From: a virus
DNA: 34,802 nt
Strand: one strand, 5' to 3'
Virus record (IMG/VR): IMGVR_UViG_3300044612_001528
Location: 1 to 34,802 of that record
Shown: positions 1 through 5,713 of the stretch, piece by piece
Layout: every line of letters begins with the position of its first letter
Position numbering within the stretch: the first letter of the stretch is position 1
Position numbers and translations under genes: made by a program
The notes under the pieces: generated by a model
What the model saw: the letters and a program-made list of their open reading frames with translations, nothing else
Databases searched by the model: none
What the model was told of the DNA's origin: nothing

Positions 1-138
1 AAACTTGTCACTGTTACCCCCCCCCCCCCCCCCCCCGAATTAGCCGACCCTGACGAAATCGCCAACTGGCTGGCCAATTCCGCCCCGCTGCTGGCTCGAC
101 TCCTTTACTCGCCCAAGGCAGGGAACCCCCCCGAATAA
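1..138 (+). CDS. C-terminal end of a small protein with a poly-proline run (partial)
   Basis: An open frame enters from the window edge and ends at the TAA at 136-138. It reads KLVTVT, then six prolines from the C run, then a compact amphipathic tail that includes DPDEIANWLANSAP. No start codon lies inside, so the 5' end is missing. The last 22 codons at the right edge of the window (from the stop at 34735) end in KVDSVT. If the two edges overlap by 17 nt, the frames join into a protein of roughly 55 residues starting near the GTG at 34759. The position between the CI-like gene and the left promoter matches that of rex genes in lambda. I do not recognise the family. A chance frame is possible. 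Confidence 0.35.
   Translation, partial: KLVTVTPPPPPPELADPDEIANWLANSAPLLARLLYSPKAGNPPE
17..36. repeat. 20-base homopolymeric C tract
   Basis: Twenty consecutive C residues lie close to the window edge and inside the partial ORF above, where they encode prolines. Length changes would shift that frame. It could be a real phase-variable tract, or an assembly or amplification artefact at a contig end; the sequence alone does not decide. Confidence 0.9.
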
Positions 139-202
139 TTCCGTTTGAATTTAGCCCAGGGTTTCCCTGCGCTTGCGTCGGCTCAGCTGCGCTAAAAAAT
201 TT

Positions 203-218
203 TATTGGCGCGCTATTG
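203..218 (+). promoter_or_regulatory. Left operator core (OL-like)
   Basis: The 16-mer TATTGGCGCGCTATTG matches, at 15 of 16 positions, the minus strand of 34191-34206 between the Cro-like and CI-like genes. It consists of two TATTG half-sites 11 bp apart, one helical turn. Its right end overlaps the -35 element of the early left promoter. A further TATTG lies at 228-232. The shared sequence at two early promoters is what a lambda-type repressor operator should look like; binding by the CI- or Cro-like protein is inferred. Confidence 0.7.
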
Positions 219-244
219 CATGTTGAATATTGGCCCGCTATTAT
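216..244 (+). promoter_or_regulatory. Putative early left promoter (PL-like)
   Basis: -35 TTGCAT (216-221), a 17-bp spacer and -10 TATTAT (239-244, five of six consensus bases) precede the first left-operon gene at 294. The predicted start of transcription is near 251. The -35 lies at the same place in the repeated operator as the -35 of the Cro-like gene, so both early promoters have the same geometry. Confidence 0.6.
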
Positions 245-293
245 TCCTCCCACGCCGCCGAACAAACCAACCACGCGGCACATGGAGGACAAA

Positions 294-680
294 ATGCACT
301 ACGGACTCGAAGGCCTAGTCGACGAAAACACCTATTTCCAAGATCTTCCGAAAGCACGTCAGGCGGACAGCGTCCGCGATTTTTACGACGACTCGGACAA
401 TCGTCGAGAGATGTGGGCCGAGCTTGAAAGCCCGACCAAATCGAACATTCAGGCGGTCGCCACGCGCAACCGTTTGGACGCTCTCCTCGAAGTGGCGCTG
501 CGGGCCAGCCTTGCCGGCACCGACAGCGACCGCGATGACGCTTACCGCCGCTTGGGCGACCAGCTGACGGCGTGGGCTTACAACTACGCCGAGCGGCGCC
601 TCGACGCCTACATCGAAGACAACCTCGAAGACCTGATGCTCGACGAGAGCGACCTGCGCGCCAACGCGCTGGGGGTGTGA
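294..680 (+). CDS. Acidic early protein of unknown function, first gene of left operon
   Basis: 128 residues from the ATG at 294, chosen because a GGAGG ribosome site lies 5 nt upstream (284-288); the longer frame from 216 would begin inside the promoter. The protein is predicted helical and acidic (about 28 Asp/Glu, with an acidic cluster YIEDNLEDLMLDESD near the C-terminus). No domain is recognised. As the first gene behind the PL-like promoter it sits where lambda has N, but it lacks the basic arginine-rich motif of N proteins. A DNA-mimic or host-takeover role would fit the acidity but is only a guess. Confidence 0.7.
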   Translation: MHYGLEGLVDENTYFQDLPKARQADSVRDFYDDSDNRREMWAELESPTKSNIQAVATRNRLDALLEVALRASLAGTDSDRDDAYRRLGDQLTAWAYNYAERRLDAYIEDNLEDLMLDESDLRANALGV

Positions 681-681
681 C

Positions 682-885
682 ATGCGCCGCACCCGCCTCA
701 ACACCACCGCGCCCTTCGGGGCGTGTTTGATGGCCAAGCCGCGCAAGCGGCCCATGGCCCGCTATCGGCGCGACGACGCTCCGTTTGCGGCAGTCGTCGA
801 GCTGGCCATAAGCGCCCTTGCTTACGGCGGCCTGATTTCTTTTGGCCTCCTCATGTGGGACCAACGCAACCTTTTTCTCGGCTAA
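682..885 (+). CDS. Small single-pass membrane protein
   Basis: 67 residues starting one base after the preceding stop. A basic N-terminal third (repeated Arg/Lys, residues 1-30) is followed by one hydrophobic segment at about 35-58 (AAVVELAISALAYGGLISFG). This gives a cytoplasmic basic tail and one transmembrane helix. An internal ATG at 730 (MAKPRKRP) would give a 51-residue form. The family is not recognised. Early expression would fit a superinfection-exclusion or host-membrane function, but nothing in the sequence proves it. Confidence 0.55.
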   Translation: MRRTRLNTTAPFGACLMAKPRKRPMARYRRDDAPFAAVVELAISALAYGGLISFGLLMWDQRNLFLG

Positions 886-891
886 CAACGC

Positions 892-908
892 GCAGCCCAC
901 AGGGCTGC
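892..908 (+). other. Perfect hairpin before the ERF gene
   Basis: GCAGCCC and GGGCTGC pair as a 7-bp stem around a 3-nt loop, immediately upstream of the AAGGAGAC ribosome site (910-917). No U-tract follows, so it is not an intrinsic terminator. It may tune translation or mRNA stability. Confidence 0.4.
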
Positions 909-921
909 CAAGGAGACGACC

Positions 922-1515
922 ATGGAACTTTCAAACGCTAACGCCCCGCTCTTCGCCGCCCTCGCCGCCGCACAGGCCGAGGTCGAAAACGCCATCAAAG
1001 GCAACGTGAACCCGCACTTCAAGTCGCGCTATGCCGATTTGGCGGAGGTGCTTAACACCGTCCGCCCGGTGTTCGCTCGCCACGGCCTGAGCATCTTGCA
1101 GTCGACCGCCTTCGACGGCGTCAACGTCAGCGTGACCACCACGCTGGCTCACGCCGAGGGTGGCTGGGTCAGCAGCTGCGCCAGCTGCGTGCCGGCGCGT
1201 GTCGACGCCCAAGGCATTGGCGCGGCCACCACCTACCTGCGCCGCTACGCGCTGGCCGCCATGGCCGGCGTGGCGCAGGAAGACGACGACGGCAACGCGG
1301 CCTCCCACCAGCAGCGGCCCGCCGAGTCCAAGCGCGAAGACGGCCTGCTTCCGGCCACGATTGAAGTGGCCCAGCGGCAGCTCGACCGCGCCTCAACCCT
1401 TGAGGAGCTGGGCAACACCTGGGCGACTCTGCCCGCCCCTATTCGTAAAGCGTTGGGTGCCCACAAGGACAAATGCAAAGCCAAGCTGCAGGAGGCCGCC
1501 CGTGAGGCTGCTTAA
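922..1515 (+). CDS. erf: ERF-family single-strand annealing protein
   Basis: 197 residues, a normal ERF length. The N-terminal two thirds carry the family pattern: LFAALAAAQAEVENAIKG, then HFKSRYADLAEVLNTVRP (about 32-50), a segment on hearing variable ligands (HAEGGWVSS) and the signature GIGAATTYLRRYALAAMAGV (about 97-117) followed by an EDDDGNAA acidic stretch. ERF proteins bind ssDNA and anneal complementary strands, allowing phage recombination or circularisation. The C-terminal part is variable. The AAGGAG site lies 5-6 nt upstream of the ATG. It overlaps the exonuclease gene by 14 nt, making the usual annealase-exonuclease-SSB set. Confidence 0.93.
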   Translation: MELSNANAPLFAALAAAQAEVENAIKGNVNPHFKSRYADLAEVLNTVRPVFARHGLSILQSTAFDGVNVSVTTTLAHAEGGWVSSCASCVPARVDAQGIGAATTYLRRYALAAMAGVAQEDDDGNAASHQQRPAESKREDGLLPATIEVAQRQLDRASTLEELGNTWATLPAPIRKALGAHKDKCKAKLQEAAREAA

Positions 1516-2158
1516 CGTCGAGCAGGGCACCTACGAGTGGAGGCGCGCCCGTCGGGGCGTGCCGACCGCCAGCCGCGCGGCCGACGTGGTCGCGCGCCTG
1601 AAGCCCTTGAAGGGCGAAGAGGTCGGCAGGCCGGCGCAGGTCCGCAAGGACTACGCGCTGCAGCTGGCCTTCGAGCGAGTCACTCGCATGGAGTGGCCCG
1701 TGTACGTCAATCAGGCAATGCAGCGCGGCACCGACCTTGAGCCCTTGGCCCGCGACGAGTACGAGGCGCGCAGCGGGACCATGGTCGAGCAGGTCGGCAT
1801 TGCCCTGCACGACGAGCTCGACGTCGGCGCAAGCCCGGACGGGCTCGTCGGTAACGACGGGTGTGTCGAAATCAAGTGCCCCTACGAAATGGGCCGCGTG
1901 GCCCGCGTGTGGGCCACCGGCGACGTCAGCGACTACGAGGCGCAAGTCCAGTGGCAGCTGTGGGTGCTGGGCCGCAGCTGGTGCGACGTCGTGGTTTACG
2001 ACCCACGTCTTGAGGACGTGGCCATGCACCTGTTCGTGAAGCGCGTCCACGCAGACCCCGAAACCTTCGCGCTGTTCGAGCGCGAGGTGCCCCAATTTTT
2101 GGACGAGGTCGCGGCCCTTGAGGCCCAATTAACCGCAGAAAAGGAGAGACAGTTGTGA
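1502..2158 (+). CDS. YqaJ/lambda-exonuclease-type recombination nuclease
   Basis: 218 residues from a GTG at 1502, set by GGAGG at 1491-1495 and by homology starting at LLNVEQGTYEWRRARRGV. The PD-(D/E)xK nuclease core is visible: GTDLEPLARDEY (76-86), GASPDGLV with Asp113, then VEIKCP with Glu123 and Lys125, and a VQWQLWVLG helix (149-157). The family digests one strand of dsDNA and hands the overhang to the annealing protein encoded just upstream. The gene overlaps ERF by 14 nt and the SSB gene by 4 nt, so translation is probably coupled. Confidence 0.92.
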   Translation: MRLLNVEQGTYEWRRARRGVPTASRAADVVARLKPLKGEEVGRPAQVRKDYALQLAFERVTRMEWPVYVNQAMQRGTDLEPLARDEYEARSGTMVEQVGIALHDELDVGASPDGLVGNDGCVEIKCPYEMGRVARVWATGDVSDYEAQVQWQLWVLGRSWCDVVVYDPRLEDVAMHLFVKRVHADPETFALFEREVPQFLDEVAALEAQLTAEKERQL

Positions 2159-2568
2159 GTGACCTGAACCTAGTGGCCCTGACGGGCCGAATCGGGAAAG
2201 ACCCCGAGGTGCGTTACACCAACGGGGGAACCGCCGTCGCAAATACCCGCATGGCGGTCAGCCGGCGGCGTAAGGGCAAGGATGGCGAGCGCCAGGACGA
2301 CACGACGTGGGTCACGCTTGTCTTCTGGGACAAGCTGGCAGAACTCGTTCAGAGCTACGTCGCCAAAGGCTCTCAGATTGCCGTGCGCGGCGAGCTTCAG
2401 GTGCGCCAATGGGACGACAAGCAGGGCCAGAAGCGCGAGTCCACCGAAGTGCGGGTTCACGACCTGACCCTGCTCGGCGGTCGCGGGACGAGCTCACAGG
2501 CAACCGTTAAAGAAGGCGGCATGGCCCCGGCCATGGACGACTTCCAAGACGACGACATTCCGTTCTGA
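2155..2568 (+). CDS. ssb: Single-stranded DNA-binding protein
   Basis: 137 residues with a full OB-fold SSB domain (NLVALTGRIGKDPEVRYT at the N-terminus, TTWVTLVFWDKLAELVQSYVAKGSQIAVRGEL in the middle) and the typical acidic tip DDDIPF that recruits partner proteins. It starts with GTG in a GTGA overlap with the exonuclease stop; AAGGAG lies at 2141-2146. The linker is shorter than in many host SSBs. It acts in replication and recombination together with the two preceding gene products. Confidence 0.95.
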   Translation: MSDLNLVALTGRIGKDPEVRYTNGGTAVANTRMAVSRRRKGKDGERQDDTTWVTLVFWDKLAELVQSYVAKGSQIAVRGELQVRQWDDKQGQKRESTEVRVHDLTLLGGRGTSSQATVKEGGMAPAMDDFQDDDIPF

Positions 2569-2570
2569 CC

Positions 2571-2786
2571 ATGCGCTGGACAAACGTCACCGAAAGACTG
2601 CCAGACGACGACACTGCGGTGCTCGTCGTCTCGAATGGGGAAGCGTGGGTGGGCTTCCTCGAGGACGGCGAGTGGCGCGACCTCGACGCCATGCCGCTCA
2701 CCAACGTCACGCACTGGGGAGACTTCCCCGAGGCGCCGGCCGGGACGGTGCTGCGCATTGAGGACTCGTCATGCCCGACAGCTTGA
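2571..2786 (+). CDS. DUF551-like small protein
   Basis: 71 residues with the DUF551 pattern: W-x-x-V-x-E-R-L-P-D-D at the start (WTNVTERLPDDDTAVLVV), a central GEWRDL, and VTHWGDFPEAP near the end. DUF551 is common in phage early operons and its function is unknown. The gene follows SSB after 2 nt, so it is expressed with the recombination genes. Confidence 0.75.
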   Translation: MRWTNVTERLPDDDTAVLVVSNGEAWVGFLEDGEWRDLDAMPLTNVTHWGDFPEAPAGTVLRIEDSSCPTA

Positions 2787-2805
2787 AAACTTACAAGGAG
2801 GCTGC

Positions 2806-3087
2806 GTGAGCAAGAAAAGTTTGCACGAATCTCACGCTGATGCGGCGCGGCTGCTTTACCGAACTCGCGCCATTCTCATGCACATGTTTTTAGAAACAAG
2901 TGTTTGTTTTGGGAAAAACAGCAAAGAACACCGACTGGCTGCTTCGGCGCTCGAGAAGGTTGACGGATTGCGATCTGTTTTGGATTCGGCATATCACTTA
3001 GTAACCAGCGAAGAACAGTTCAAGCATGCAGGCCATGTCTACTACAAAGATTGGTCGCCTGCAGCGCTAAGTCAGGTGCGTAAATGA
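2806..3087 (+). CDS. Hypothetical early protein
   Basis: 93 residues from a GTG at 2806, which has a near-perfect AAGGAGG site (2795-2801) at 4 nt spacing; the longer frame from 2635 runs inside the preceding gene and is rejected. The protein is mostly helical and contains ALEKVDGLRSVLDSAYHLVTSEEQF. Base composition is more AT-rich than its neighbours, hinting at separate acquisition. The family is not recognised. It overlaps the next gene by an ATGA. Confidence 0.6.
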   Translation: MSKKSLHESHADAARLLYRTRAILMHMFLETSVCFGKNSKEHRLAASALEKVDGLRSVLDSAYHLVTSEEQFKHAGHVYYKDWSPAALSQVRK

Positions 3088-3629
3088 CCTTGCCGGCCCT
3101 CAACGGCCTGAAGCCTGCCGCCGAGCTGGCCAAGGGTTGCGGCACGCGCCTGCAGTACCTTGCCGGCTGTCACTGCTACTTCTGCAGGACGGCCAACTCG
3201 GCGTATGAGCGCGAGCGCTTAGCCGCCCGGAAGCGTGGGGAATGGAACGGCCTAGTCGACGCCAGCGCCGCGCGTGAGCACCTGCTTAAGCTGCGCAAGC
3301 AGGGTGTTGGGCGTCGGGCGGTGCGGTTAGCGACCGACCTGAACCTGTCGGTGATCATCAAGATTTATCAGGGGACGCGAACCAAGATTCGCGCCAGCAC
3401 TGAGAAGAAAATCCTGGCGGTGACGCCGGCGTCGCGGCTCGATGGAGCGCACGTTTCCGCAAAGAAAACGTGGCGCCGGCTTGACCAGCTGCTGGACGAA
3501 GGCTTTACCAAAGAGCGGCTGGCCCGCGAATTAGGTTTCAAGTCGCCCAAAATTGCTATCGGCAAAAACAAATGCACGGTCGAAATGGCCGGGCGGGTGG
3601 AGAGGTTATGGAACAGCTACATGCGCTGA
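3084..3629 (+). CDS. Phage protein with Cys motif and helix-turn-helix-like repeats
   Basis: 181 residues. The N-terminus has the phage signature AGCHCYFCRTANSAYER (about 27-43) with three closely spaced Cys/His positions, then EWNGLVDASAAREHLLKLR. Two segments look like winged/HTH modules: GVGRRAVRLATDLNLSVIIKI and a second at RLDQLLDEGFTKERLARELGF. Similar two-module proteins occur in early regions of proteobacterial phages and are likely DNA-binding. I infer a regulatory role; no defined name is assigned. It starts in an ATGA overlap. Confidence 0.6.
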   Translation: MTLPALNGLKPAAELAKGCGTRLQYLAGCHCYFCRTANSAYERERLAARKRGEWNGLVDASAAREHLLKLRKQGVGRRAVRLATDLNLSVIIKIYQGTRTKIRASTEKKILAVTPASRLDGAHVSAKKTWRRLDQLLDEGFTKERLARELGFKSPKIAIGKNKCTVEMAGRVERLWNSYMR

Positions 3630-3835
3630 TGCTCCGCTGCCGGCAGGAATACATGGGCGCGGACTACCTGCCCAGCCAAGTGCGCGACGACATAGCCAGC
3701 CTGATGCTGGCCCTGCAGGAGTCGCAAGTGGCCTTGCAGGACTCGCAGGAGCGCGTGAACCGCGCCATCGACGTCGCCGACGCACTGCGCCGCGCGATTG
3801 CCGAGGCCAAGCAACAAATGAATGAGGACTGGTGA
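3608..3835 (+). CDS. Small coiled-coil protein
   Basis: 75 residues from ATG 3608 (GGAGAGG just upstream). From about residue 25 the protein is a heptad-like helix rich in Gln, Asp and Ala (ALQESQVALQDSQERVNRA), so it probably oligomerises. It overlaps the previous gene by 22 nt and its stop overlaps the next start (TGATG). The function is unknown. Confidence 0.55.
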   Translation: MEQLHALMLRCRQEYMGADYLPSQVRDDIASLMLALQESQVALQDSQERVNRAIDVADALRRAIAEAKQQMNEDW

Positions 3836-4062
3836 TGAACAGGGACACATGCGGAACATGCTTTGCGCCCTCTGATCTATGTAAATGCACGGTGCTGGTG
3901 GCGCTGACCGAGGCCCACAAAGAATTGGATGCCGCGCTGGAGTACGAGCGCATCGGTCGCATTTTGGGGACGTATGGCGGGCGGTGGGTTTTTATCCCGG
4001 ACAATAGAGCGGCGGCGCCGCCGGACGGGACGGCGGTGTATGTGCGGAGGCGCCAAGCATGA
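3835..4062 (+). CDS. Small Cys-cluster protein of unknown function
   Basis: 75 residues from ATG 3835; a GTG one codon earlier is also possible. The N-terminus has four cysteines in CGTCFAPSDLCKC, a probable small metal site. The C-terminal half (GGRWVFIPDNRAAAPPDGTAVYVRR) looks like a short beta region. No family is recognised. A GAGG motif sits about 7 nt upstream and the gene is coupled on both sides by stop/start overlaps. Confidence 0.5.
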   Translation: MNRDTCGTCFAPSDLCKCTVLVALTEAHKELDAALEYERIGRILGTYGGRWVFIPDNRAAAPPDGTAVYVRRRQA

Positions 4063-4373
4063 ACGCCCAGCGCGTAGTTCAGGACGCCCACTACATGCTG
4101 AACAAGACCTACGACCGCATAGGCTTGGCTCGGGAATCCCCGTTAGCCCGCTGGGTCATTGAATGGGTTCTGTCGGCAAAACCGGAACACCGGTCAAGCA
4201 AGCGACTGGCCCTATCGTCACCGTTCTACAAGGAGGGGACGCGGCAAATGATCGTGCGACTTGCCCAGGACGGCTGGCTGGTGCGAAAACAGTCAGCCGA
4301 GGACGGGCGGAAAATGGAAGTCTGGCCCAGCAGCAAGCTGTTGGAAATTCTGGAGGGCGCGGCCCATGACTGA
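4059..4373 (+). CDS. Hypothetical protein, possibly winged-helix
   Basis: 104 residues, starting in an ATGA overlap. The pattern RLALSSPFYKEGTRQMIVRLAQDGWLVRKQ followed by EVWPSSKLLEIL resembles a winged-helix fold with a recognition helix and a beta wing, as in small phage regulators. The assignment rests on this look alone. It overlaps the following HTH gene by 8 nt. Confidence 0.5.
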   Translation: MNAQRVVQDAHYMLNKTYDRIGLARESPLARWVIEWVLSAKPEHRSSKRLALSSPFYKEGTRQMIVRLAQDGWLVRKQSAEDGRKMEVWPSSKLLEILEGAAHD

Positions 4374-4734
4374 ATTATTGACCGCACAGGAAGTGGCGGC
4401 GCGCTGGAAGTGCGCCCCCAGAATGGTTCACCGGCTCGTCGACGCTGGCCGACTGACGGCCATTCTGCTGGGCACCGGCGCCCGCAGCCGGCGGTTCGAC
4501 CCGGCGGAAATTGCGCGCTATATCAACGACGCAGGGAGAGAGGCATGCCAATCACGAAACGCGGCACAAAGTGGCGGCTTCGTATCCAAGCGCACGGACG
4601 CCGTGTTAGCGGAACTTTTAGCACCAAAGCGCTCGCCCTCGAAGCGGAGCGAAAAATCCTTGAGGACATCGAGCGCGAACGCGCGGGGCTCCGGCCAAAT
4701 CGTACGCTTGCCGACGCCCTTGCGGAGTACCTGA
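4366..4734 (+). CDS. Excisionase/AlpA-like HTH protein
   Basis: The first 55 residues are a MerR-type winged HTH of the excisionase or DNA-binding-domain class: LTAQEVAARWKCAPRMVHRLVDAGRLTAI, then RRFDPAEIARYI. Proteins of this kind direct integrase to excise or act as regulators. Start ATG 4366 has a GGAGGG site. The frame stays open to 4734, giving 122 residues, of which the last 63 lie over the integrase start in another frame. Only the HTH part looks conserved, so the tail may be unselected. Position directly before integrase supports the Xis role. Confidence 0.65.
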   Translation: MTELLTAQEVAARWKCAPRMVHRLVDAGRLTAILLGTGARSRRFDPAEIARYINDAGREACQSRNAAQSGGFVSKRTDAVLAELLAPKRSPSKRSEKSLRTSSANARGSGQIVRLPTPLRST

Positions 4735-5495
4735 CGACCGAAGCCAAGGGGCTTAAGGCCCAGTCGAGCCTGCTGAGTAAGGCCAGGCTCATTCGCGACC
4801 ACCTGAACCGTCCGATCGACCGCATTGCCGACGCGGCCGCCGACATTATTCGGGCCGGCGAAGGCCTCACGCCTGCCACCATAAACCGCCGGCTGGCGCT
4901 GCTTCGCCGCTTGGGCAACCTCTGCCACCAGTGGGGCTGGTCGGACAGCAAGCTGGGCTCAAGGGTTCGACTGCTGCGCGAACAGCAGGAGCGGCACGTC
5001 TACCTAAGCCTTGAGGACGTCGCGCAGCTGGTCGAGGCGTTGCAAACGGAAGGCGCAAAGGACGCGGTGTGGCTGGCCGCCTGTACCGGCCTGCGCAAGT
5101 CCGAGCTGTTCGCTTTGACGAAGAAGAACTGGCGCGACGGCGCCCTGTGGCTGCCGACCTCGAAGTCGGGCCGGCCACGGCTGGTCCCGGTTCCCGAGGA
5201 CGCGGCCCACATTTGCGAGCGGCTCCCGCTGCGGACGAACGAACACCTTCTACGCCACGACTTCGTGCGCGCCCGCGAGCTCTGCGGCATGCCTCACATT
5301 CGTTTTCACGACCTCCGACACACCTACGCCAGCTGGGCGGTGGCCGCCGGCGTCGACATTCGCGTGCTCAAGGAGCTCATGGGCCACTCGACTATGCAAA
5401 TGACCAGTCGCTACGCGCACCTGCAAGACTCTGCCCTGGTCGCGGCCACCCAGAATATGGTGGCCCACAGGTGGCCCAAGAAAAAAGAGGGTTAA
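4545..5495 (+). CDS. int: Tyrosine recombinase (phage integrase)
   Basis: 316 residues from ATG 4545, set by the purine-rich GGGAGAGAGG site; earlier in-frame ATG 4410 lies inside the HTH gene. An N-terminal arm-binding region (TKWRLRIQAHGRRVSGTF) precedes a SAM-like core-binding domain and the catalytic domain. Catalytic residues are visible: Arg184 (CTGLRKSEL), Lys207 (TSKSGRPR), His255 and Arg258 (FHDLRHTYASW), His281 (LMGHS) and Tyr290 (TSRYAHL). It integrates the phage at the adjacent attP, in a tRNA-Leu gene. The last codons overlap one pair of arm-type sites. Confidence 0.96.
   Translation: MPITKRGTKWRLRIQAHGRRVSGTFSTKALALEAERKILEDIERERAGLRPNRTLADALAEYLTTEAKGLKAQSSLLSKARLIRDHLNRPIDRIADAAADIIRAGEGLTPATINRRLALLRRLGNLCHQWGWSDSKLGSRVRLLREQQERHVYLSLEDVAQLVEALQTEGAKDAVWLAACTGLRKSELFALTKKNWRDGALWLPTSKSGRPRLVPVPEDAAHICERLPLRTNEHLLRHDFVRARELCGMPHIRFHDLRHTYASWAVAAGVDIRVLKELMGHSTMQMTSRYAHLQDSALVAATQNMVAHRWPKKKEG
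5461..5483 (+). promoter_or_regulatory. Arm-type integrase site pair, int side
   Basis: TGGCCCA, four bases, then TGGCCCAAGAAA: two direct repeats with 11-bp offset, lying in the last codons of int. The same arrangement recurs at 5663-5685 on the other side of the tRNA segment. Matching pairs flanking a core are typical of integrase arm sites. Binding is inferred. Confidence 0.6.
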
Positions 5496-5510
5496 CCGCC
5501 GCCGCCCTCT
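5481..5510 (-). terminator. Weak possible terminator facing int
   Basis: A 6-bp stem (AGAGGG 5486-5491 with CCCTCT 5505-5510) has a 13-nt loop and, on the minus strand, is followed by six U. It would stop late transcription from running antisense into int on the circular genome. The stem is short, so confidence is low. Confidence 0.3.
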
Positions 5511-5526
5511 AACTCGTTGTTTTAGT

Positions 5527-5580
5527 TGGTGCCCGGGACCGGAATCGAACCGGTACAACCAAAGGTCGAGGGATTTTAAG
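5527..5580 (-). other. attP: attP core: 3' half of tRNA-Leu(UAA)
   Basis: On the minus strand this reads from the anticodon loop CTTAAAA (anticodon UAA) through the 3' anticodon stem, a variable arm (ACC/GGT), the T arm (stem ACCGG/CCGGT, loop TTCGATT), the 3' acceptor strand and CCA. The 5' half is absent: bases upstream of the loop do not pair with the anticodon stem. Phages that integrate in tRNA genes carry just such a 3' segment, so that integration restores the gene. It lies between int and the late operon end, as an undivided attP. Confidence 0.85.
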
Positions 5581-5662
5581 TTCGATTCAGCCGATGCGCC
5601 CTAATGAAAACAACGACTTATGGTGCATTTAGAGGCCCTTTTTCCTGCTTTTGCCAGTTCGG

Positions 5663-5685
5663 TGGCCCCAAAATGGCCCAAGAAA
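5663..5685 (+). promoter_or_regulatory. Arm-type integrase site pair, late-operon side
   Basis: TGGCCCC, four bases, then TGGCCCAAGAAA, with the same 11-bp offset and orientation as the pair at 5461-5483. This pair is noncoding, so its conservation is not explained by protein sequence. Together they bracket the attP core asymmetrically (44 bp and 83 bp away). Confidence 0.6.
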
Positions 5686-5713
5686 TTTGGCACGATCGTG
5701 CTAATTCCAAGCC

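Noticed and set aside
14-292. Minus-strand ORF over the left promoter
   Set aside because: It translates the G complement of the C run into poly-Gly and covers the operator; no ribosome site or protein-like character.
5527-5600. Complete functional tRNA-Leu gene
   Set aside because: Only the 3' half is present; the bases before the anticodon loop do not form the anticodon stem, D arm or 5' acceptor strand.
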